This document shows positions 7,195 to 11,331 of a DNA stretch of 11,331 nucleotides, piece by piece (within the stretch, counting starts at the first letter, position 1; each line of letters begins with the position of its first letter). The notes under the pieces were generated by a model that was not told where the DNA came from, searched no databases, and saw only the letters and a list, made by a program, of their open reading frames with translations. A program made the translations under genes and the position numbers. Location of the stretch: the NCBI GenBank assembly GCA_903825265.1, contig CAIJZW010000045.1, forward strand, positions 1 to 11,331, read 5' to 3'. Source of the DNA: an uncultured bacterium. Lineage in GTDB: Bacteria; Patescibacteriota; Minisyncoccia; Phycocordibacterales; UBA9973.

Positions 7195-8979
7195 ATGTCA
7201 TCATCTGTAGAGAAAATCAAAGAAAGACTTTCCATTGTTGATGTTATTTCTTCATACATACAAGTAGAACAATCAGGAAAGAATTTTAAAGCAAAGTGTC
7301 CTTTTCATAATGAAAAGACACCGTCGTTTTTCATATCTCCAGATAGAGGTACTTATTATTGTTTTGGATGTGGAGAGAAAGGGGATATATTTTCTTTTGT
7401 TGAAAAATTTGAAGGAGCAGATTTTATGGGGTCACTTAAATTATTAGCAGAGAAAGCAGGTGTAACTTTGGAATATGATAAAAGTAACAATAAAGAGAAA
7501 GATAAAAAAGAGCTTTATTTTGAAATTTTAGAAGAAGCTACAAAATTTTTTGAAAGTAATTTTGATAAAGAAACTACTCCTCGTGCTTATTTATTAAGTA
7601 GAGGTATTATTGATTCAACAATTAAATCTTTTCGTATTGGTTATGTAAAAGATGAGTGGAGATCTCTTAGTGACTATCTTACAAGTAAGGGTTACAAAGT
7701 CGAAGATATTGAAATGGTTGGTCTCATTAAAAGATCTGAAAGTGGATTTTATGATCGCTTTCGTGGACGTATTATATTTCCAATAAGTGATTCAAGTGGA
7801 AGAGTCATAGCGTTTTCAGGAAGAATTTTTTCTGCTCAAGGGGGACCTGCTTTAGGAGGGGCAGAGAACCTTGAATCTGTTGCTAAATATTTAAATAGTC
7901 CTGATACGCCACTTTTTAACAAATCAAATGTCTTATTTGGTATAGATAAGGCAAAAAATTCTATAAGGAAAAGAGGGTATAGTATTATAGTAGAAGGACA
8001 GATGGATTTGATACTTTCTCATCAGGCAGATTTTACAAATACAGTAGCAGTATCGGGAACCGCTTTTACTGATAGTACTACAGACGGTGAATCAAAAATA
8101 AATAATTTAGGTTTGATAAGAAGAATAACTTCTAATATAATTTTTGCTTATGATGGTGATTCTGCTGGTGTGAGAGCAGCAAGTAGGTCAGCTATGATAG
8201 CTTTAGCATTAGATATGCAAGTAAAGGTAGCTTGTCTTCCTGAAGGTAAAGATCCCGCAGATATAATAATGGAAAATGGAGATACTTGGAAAAATATTAT
8301 TAAAAATGCAGTTGATATAATAACTTTTCATTTAGATAGAATTTGTAGAAATACGAATGACATAAGGATAAGAGGTAAACAAGTTCGAGATATTGTTTTT
8401 CCATTTTTAGTATTAGTGAAAAGTTCTATAGATAGGTCCTCTTATATCTCTATGATTTATTCTAAAACAGGAATACCAGCTAATGCAATTGTTGAAGATT
8501 TTGAAATATATGAACGTAATCATAATGTAAATAATAATATAGTTCTAAAGAATGATTCTGTGGAGAAAAAGAAAGAATTAATTCCTCGTAGAGATAGTTT
8601 AGAGAAGAGATTGTTTGGAATAATATTTTGGCAAGAGAAGAATGATATAGGTATAAAAAAAGAAAATATTTTTAAATCATTAAAAGAAAAGATAGGGGAA
8701 GATGAGTTTGAGAGAATCTATGAATTACATACACCTTTTGCTGAAATTCTCGCTATTGAAACTGAAGATTGGTATAATAATAAGACAAAAGATATTCCTC
8801 GGGATGTAGAAGAAATAATAGTGAACTTAGAAGAAGAAATTTTGAAGGAAAGATTATTTTTACTGAAGGATAAAATGAATAAGAGTAAAAATCAAGATGT
8901 CGATCTCGATTCACTACTAAAAGATTTACAAAAAATAGGAGAAAGATTAGAAGATATTAAAACTTATAGATCAAAATAA
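7195..8979 (+). CDS. dnaG: DNA primase
   Basis: DnaG lays down RNA primers for replication and works with the DnaB helicase. I take the ATG at 7195 as start, giving 594 residues and the usual N-terminus leading into [19 protein letters not shown] at 7177 would add six residues but lies inside the hairpin stem. The CHC2 zinc-binding site is C35, H38, C56 and C59. The TOPRIM catalytic core has [10 protein letters not shown], the acidic EGQMD motif with E267, and AYDGDSAG with D320 and D322, followed by GKDPADI. The second motif is usually EGYMD; Gln replaces Tyr here. Short insertions occur between the core motifs (for example [12 protein letters not shown]). After residue about 435 comes a helical, charged C-terminal region with [10 protein letters not shown], matching the DnaB-binding domain in general form but divergent. 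Arginine is mostly AGA/AGG, unlike the CGT-rich rpoBC, consistent with lower expression. rpoD begins 4 bases after the stop. Confidence 0.96.
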   Translation: MSSSVEKIKERLSIVDVISSYIQVEQSGKNFKAKCPFHNEKTPSFFISPDRGTYYCFGCGEKGDIFSFVEKFEGADFMGSLKLLAEKAGVTLEYDKSNNKEKDKKELYFEILEEATKFFESNFDKETTPRAYLLSRGIIDSTIKSFRIGYVKDEWRSLSDYLTSKGYKVEDIEMVGLIKRSESGFYDRFRGRIIFPISDSSGRVIAFSGRIFSAQGGPALGGAENLESVAKYLNSPDTPLFNKSNVLFGIDKAKNSIRKRGYSIIVEGQMDLILSHQADFTNTVAVSGTAFTDSTTDGESKINNLGLIRRITSNIIFAYDGDSAGVRAASRSAMIALALDMQVKVACLPEGKDPADIIMENGDTWKNIIKNAVDIITFHLDRICRNTNDIRIRGKQVRDIVFPFLVLVKSSIDRSSYISMIYSKTGIPANAIVEDFEIYERNHNVNNNIVLKNDSVEKKKELIPRRDSLEKRLFGIIFWQEKNDIGIKKENIFKSLKEKIGEDEFERIYELHTPFAEILAIETEDWYNNKTKDIPRDVEEIIVNLEEEILKERLFLLKDKMNKSKNQDVDLDSLLKDLQKIGERLEDIKTYRSK

Positions 8980-8983
8980 TTTT

Positions 8984-10315
8984 ATGATAAAAAATATTAA
9001 ACAAAAAGCAAAAAAGATAATTTCCAAGAAAAAAGTTGTTGTAAAGAAACAGATTAAAAAGATTGTAAAAAAAGTGGTTACTAAAAAAACTCCTTCTAAA
9101 AAGATTATAAAAAAAGTTGTTAAAAAAGTAATAGCCCCTAAAAAGAAATTGGTTAAAGTTTCAAAGCCAAAAATTAAAGTTTTAAAACCAAAAGCTTCTA
9201 CTAAACCTATTTCTAATTCAAAGAAAGATCAATTAGAAAAGAAGCAGAAAGATGAAGAAGCAAAAGCTGTTGATATGATAGAAAAAGGTAAGAAGAGAGG
9301 CTTCGTAACCTATGATGAAATTATTAAAGAATTTCCAGATATAGAAACAAATATTCTTTTTTTAGATGAGTTATATGACCGTTTTTCTGTTGCAGGTATT
9401 GATGTACTTGAAGGAGGTAACCTTCTTGATACTAGTGGTGATGTAGAAAAGTTAGCTCTTAAATATAGTAAAGATGCGAAGACTTACGATTCTATTCAGA
9501 TGTATTTGAAAGAAATAGGTCAATATCCCTTAATTGCTGCAACTCAAGAAAGAGATTTAGCTAAGAGAATTGAGAAGGGAGATATAGAAGCTAAAAATCT
9601 TCTTGCTCGTGCAAACCTACGTCTTGTTGTTTCTATTGCTAAGAAGTATGTAGGACGTAGTTCAGACCTTACCTTACTTGATCTTATTCAAGAAGGGAAT
9701 CTTGGTTTATTTAAAGCTGTTGAAAAATTTGATTGGACGAAAGGTTACAAATTCTCAACTTACGCTACTTGGTGGATTCGTCAATCTATAACTCGTGCTT
9801 TGGCTGACCAATCTCGCACAATCCGTATCCCAGTTCATATGGTTGAAACTATTTCTAAATATAAGCAGGTTGTTAGACGTTTATCACAAGATCTTGGGCG
9901 TGAACCTCTTGTAGAAGAGATAGCCACAGAAATGAATTTAGAAGTAGAGAAAATTCATATTATAGAACAGATTAATCAAGAGACAGTTTCACTTGAGCAA
10001 CCAATAGGAGATGATGATGAAAAATCTACACGTGGAGAATTTATTCCTGATGATAAAATACTTCGTCCTGATCAAGATGCTTCACGTCGTATTCTTTCAG
10101 ATCAAATAAAAGAAGTTCTTGAAACTTTAAGTCCAAAAGAAAGAAAAATTCTAGAGCTTCGTTATGGATTGAATGATGGAGTTCAGCATACACTTGAAGA
10201 AGTAGGTCAAGAATTTGGAGTTACTCGTGAACGTATTCGTCAGATTGAAGCTAAGGTTCATGAAAAGCTTCGTAATAATGAAAAAATTGCTCGTTTAAAG
10301 AATTATTTTGATTAA
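8984..10315 (+). CDS. rpoD: RNA polymerase primary sigma factor (sigma-70/SigA type)
   Basis: This is a group 1 sigma factor, 443 residues. Residues 1 to about 90 form a very basic tail: 31 of the first 70 residues are Lys and there is no Asp or Glu before D82. Residues about 98-145 match region 1.1 (GFVTYDEII onward), the autoinhibitory domain typical of primary sigmas. Region 1.2 begins near D169, region 2 spans about 205-285 with [12 protein letters not shown] and the -10-melting [17 protein letters not shown] segment, and region 3 starts with PVHMVE, where H285 and E288 correspond to the E. coli residues that read extended -10 promoters. The region 3.2 finger is at [16 protein letters not shown]. 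Region 4.2 is the helix-turn-helix at about 402-423 with [10 protein letters not shown], the -35 reader. The ATG at 8984 is favoured because it sits 4 bases after dnaG and the basic tail is an open frame; M98 (9275) is a possible alternative start that would omit the tail. The dnaG-rpoD order matches the macromolecular-synthesis operon. Confidence 0.96.
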   Translation: MIKNIKQKAKKIISKKKVVVKKQIKKIVKKVVTKKTPSKKIIKKVVKKVIAPKKKLVKVSKPKIKVLKPKASTKPISNSKKDQLEKKQKDEEAKAVDMIEKGKKRGFVTYDEIIKEFPDIETNILFLDELYDRFSVAGIDVLEGGNLLDTSGDVEKLALKYSKDAKTYDSIQMYLKEIGQYPLIAATQERDLAKRIEKGDIEAKNLLARANLRLVVSIAKKYVGRSSDLTLLDLIQEGNLGLFKAVEKFDWTKGYKFSTYATWWIRQSITRALADQSRTIRIPVHMVETISKYKQVVRRLSQDLGREPLVEEIATEMNLEVEKIHIIEQINQETVSLEQPIGDDDEKSTRGEFIPDDKILRPDQDASRRILSDQIKEVLETLSPKERKILELRYGLNDGVQHTLEEVGQEFGVTRERIRQIEAKVHEKLRNNEKIARLKNYFD

Positions 10316-10320
10316 ATATA

Positions 10321-10359
10321 TACTCCCCAGATAGGGGCTAAGCCCCTATCTGGGGAGTA
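10321..10359 (+). terminator. 18-bp perfect palindrome after rpoD
   Basis: Bases 10321-10338 pair perfectly with 10342-10359 around a 3-base TAA loop. The stem is GC-rich (CTCCCC, GGGGC) in otherwise AT-rich DNA and starts 5 bases after the rpoD stop. Neither strand has a T-run after it, so it may act as an mRNA 3-prime end stabiliser or an auxiliary stop ahead of the following terminator. It could also be a copy of a dispersed palindromic repeat, which this window alone cannot show. Confidence 0.7.
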
Positions 10360-10361
10360 AT

Positions 10362-10418
10362 AAATAGAGATATTAAAAAACCATAAGCAAAGCTCATGGT
10401 TTTTTAATATCTCTATTT
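10362..10418. terminator. Bidirectional intrinsic terminator between rpoD and the DsbA-like gene
   Basis: A 57-base palindrome: 10362-10384 pairs with 10396-10418, followed inward by one A-C mismatch and three more pairs, with an AAA loop at 10389-10391. The core hairpin (CCAT/ATGG plus AGC/GCT) is flanked by six A on the left and six T on the right, so it gives a hairpin plus U6 when read from either strand. This is the expected arrangement between two convergent genes and would end both the rpoD transcript and the minus-strand transcript. Confidence 0.88.
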
Positions 10419-10426
10419 GATTGTTT

Positions 10427-11140
10427 TTATAGTTGATCTGTTACTGTCTCTGCTGATGTTTTAAGTAATCCAAATAATAATTCAGAATATTTCCAGAATG
10501 CATCATTGCCTTTTATTTGAGATACACATTCAGCTGCAACTAACTTTTCAAATGAATTTTGGTGTATAGGCCAGTGACGGTATACCCAAGCTATATTTCC
10601 ATTTGATTCAGTAACTAATTTATTTAAAGTAGCTTGGAATGCTTTACAGTAAGGACATTCATAATCTGAATATTCTACTATAACTATAGGAGCATCAATG
10701 CTACCAATGATATGATCTTCTGCTGTGACAGCTGAGATTTCTCCTTTATATTCGTTTGTTACTTTACCTGCATTTACTTCATCGATTAATTTTTTAACAT
10801 TTTCAATTGAATCAGCTCCGCGGATTTCAGTTTTTACTCCATTCTTTCCTATGATAACACTATAAGGAGTCCCTCTCTGGTTTTCAGGAACAGCTTTCAT
10901 TGCACTTTCTACACTAGTACCGATACTTTTGCTTAAAGCATCTTTATCTATATTAGACATACAAGTTGCAAGTTTATCTTTACTTACTCCTACTTGTGCT
11001 GATAATGTTTTATCTTCTTTACTACTATCTACTTTACTATTACTTCTACCACTAGTTATTAAAATAGCTAACATTACAAGGAAACCTGCAACTATTATTG
11101 CTGTAGGAGTTGTAATTTTTTGTTTTTTATCGTTTTCCAT
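10427..11140 (-). CDS. Membrane-anchored DsbA-like thiol oxidoreductase, apparently circularly permuted
   Basis: The 237-residue protein has a charged N-terminus, one hydrophobic segment at about 13-30 (signal anchor, no clear cleavage site), then an extracytoplasmic part. It likely catalyses disulfide formation or exchange outside the membrane. The domain order is inverted relative to DsbA. Residues about 45-125 resemble the usual C-terminal half: helical segment with LATC (C60), the cis-proline loop RGTPYSVII (T91, P92), two strands, and a final helix (VKKLIDEV). Residues about 137-237 resemble the usual N-terminal half: EDHIIGSIDAP, strand IVIVEYSDYE, active site CPYC (C162, C165), strand WVYRHWPIH, AAEC (C205) and the first helices, ending at DQL. 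Nothing resembling a second cis-proline loop follows CPYC; the frame stops 9 bases before the terminator palindrome. Together the halves make about 180 residues, one normal domain. Alternatives are a degenerate tandem repeat or an assembly artefact. The start ATG lies at the predicted transcription start of an extended -10 promoter. Confidence 0.9.
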   Translation of the reverse strand: MENDKKQKITTPTAIIVAGFLVMLAILITSGRSNSKVDSSKEDKTLSAQVGVSKDKLATCMSNIDKDALSKSIGTSVESAMKAVPENQRGTPYSVIIGKNGVKTEIRGADSIENVKKLIDEVNAGKVTNEYKGEISAVTAEDHIIGSIDAPIVIVEYSDYECPYCKAFQATLNKLVTESNGNIAWVYRHWPIHQNSFEKLVAAECVSQIKGNDAFWKYSELLFGLLKTSAETVTDQL

Positions 11141-11146
11141 TTGATT

Positions 11147-11173
11147 ATTATATCATATAATTAATATTATCAA
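11147..11173 (-). promoter_or_regulatory. Promoter of the DsbA-like gene, probably leaderless
   Basis: On the minus strand, TATAAT occupies 11152-11147, preceded by TGA (11155-11153), a perfect extended -10 element. A TTGATA at 11173-11168 could serve as -35 with a short 15-base spacer, tolerable with an extended -10. Only six bases separate the -10 from the ATG at 11140, so the transcript would begin at or next to the start codon. There is no room for a Shine-Dalgarno sequence. Confidence 0.75.
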
Positions 11174-11187
11174 TTAATAAATGTGGA

Positions 11188-11216
11188 TTGAAAAATATGC
11201 CAATTTGTGATATAAT
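11188..11216 (+). promoter_or_regulatory. Divergent sigma-70 promoter for the gene at the right edge
   Basis: TTGAAA (11188-11193), a 17-base spacer and TATAAT (11211-11216), with TGA directly before the -10, make a near-consensus extended -10 promoter. The start would be near 11223, four to five bases ahead of the ATG at 11228, again too short for a Shine-Dalgarno sequence. It fires away from the DsbA-like gene promoter in the same 87-base spacer. Confidence 0.8.
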
Positions 11217-11227
11217 AGTACCTAGTT

Positions 11228-11331
11228 ATGGATGGTATATATAGTGTTATTTTTTATGTTTTTTCTTTCATTTCTGTCTACGTGCAGATATTTTTTTTAG
11301 TGACTTTTTTGGAAAAACGTAAAAAAATTGC
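11228..11331 (+). CDS. N-terminal fragment of a membrane protein (partial, runs off the window)
   Basis: An ATG just downstream of a near-consensus promoter opens a frame that stays open to the window edge, 34 complete codons. The residues form one long hydrophobic, aromatic segment (about 4-28) followed by a basic EKRKK stretch, as expected for a membrane helix with a positively charged cytoplasmic side. A short membrane helix followed by such a charged stretch occurs at the start of some membrane-bound family 2 glycosyltransferases of Patescibacteria, but no catalytic motif is within the window, so this identification is only a suggestion. The promoter placement and lack of stops make the gene itself likely. 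Confidence 0.6.
   Translation, partial: MDGIYSVIFYVFSFISVYVQIFFLVTFLEKRKKI

Noticed and set aside
10929..11144. Plus-strand hydrophobic open frame opposite the DsbA-like gene
   Set aside because: It is the antisense of the signal-anchor and linker codons; its Leu/Ser-rich content is what the reverse of Lys/Ser/Asp codons gives.
1..11331. UGA recoding (Gly or Trp), as in some Patescibacteria
   Set aside because: All genes have normal length with GGN for Gly and TGG for Trp, no in-frame TGA is needed, and every stop is TAA.
1..11331. CRISPR arrays, insertion sequences, tRNA or rRNA genes
   Set aside because: No spaced direct repeats, transposase motifs or RNA-gene signatures were seen on either strand.

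Overview
The window is AT-rich chromosomal DNA, most likely from a member of the Candidate Phyla Radiation / Patescibacteria (Parcubacteria-like). This placement rests on compact RNA polymerase subunits, the absence of Shine-Dalgarno sequences before all six starts that can be examined, TAA as the only stop codon used, and the style of the DnaG and DsbA-like sequences. It is an inference, not a phylogenetic result.

Layout. Positions 1-129 hold the C-terminal end of an unidentified gene. A 205-base spacer (130-334) carries a weak promoter candidate and several overlapping hairpins ahead of rpoB. A tightly packed plus-strand block follows: rpoB (335-3499), rpoC (3527-7141), dnaG (7195-8979) and rpoD (8984-10315). 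A 13-bp perfect hairpin separates rpoC from dnaG, and dnaG and rpoD are only 4 bases apart. Two large palindromes fill 10316-10426; the second is a symmetrical bidirectional terminator. Beyond it, on the minus strand, lies a membrane-anchored DsbA-like thiol oxidoreductase (10427-11140). From 11141 to 11227 there are two divergent promoters with extended -10 elements, one for the DsbA-like gene and one for a membrane protein that begins at 11228 and runs off the window.

How the genes fit together. Core polymerase (beta, beta-prime), replication primase and the primary sigma factor appear to form one transcription/replication block. The rpoBC pair, usually next to rplJL, is here joined to the dnaG-rpoD part of the classical macromolecular-synthesis operon. 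The encoded sigma factor keeps the His and Glu residues that read extended -10 promoters, and the two clearest promoters in the window are of that type.

The most unusual object is the DsbA-like protein. The half that normally forms the C-terminus of DsbA (end of the helical domain, cis-proline loop, last strands and helix) precedes the half that normally forms the N-terminus (first strand, CPYC active site). This is the pattern of a natural circular permutation. Other notable points are an 81-residue lysine-rich, acid-free tail on the sigma factor, rifampicin-pocket substitutions in RpoB, a Pol II-like leucine in the RpoC trigger loop, and probable leaderless transcripts at the right end.
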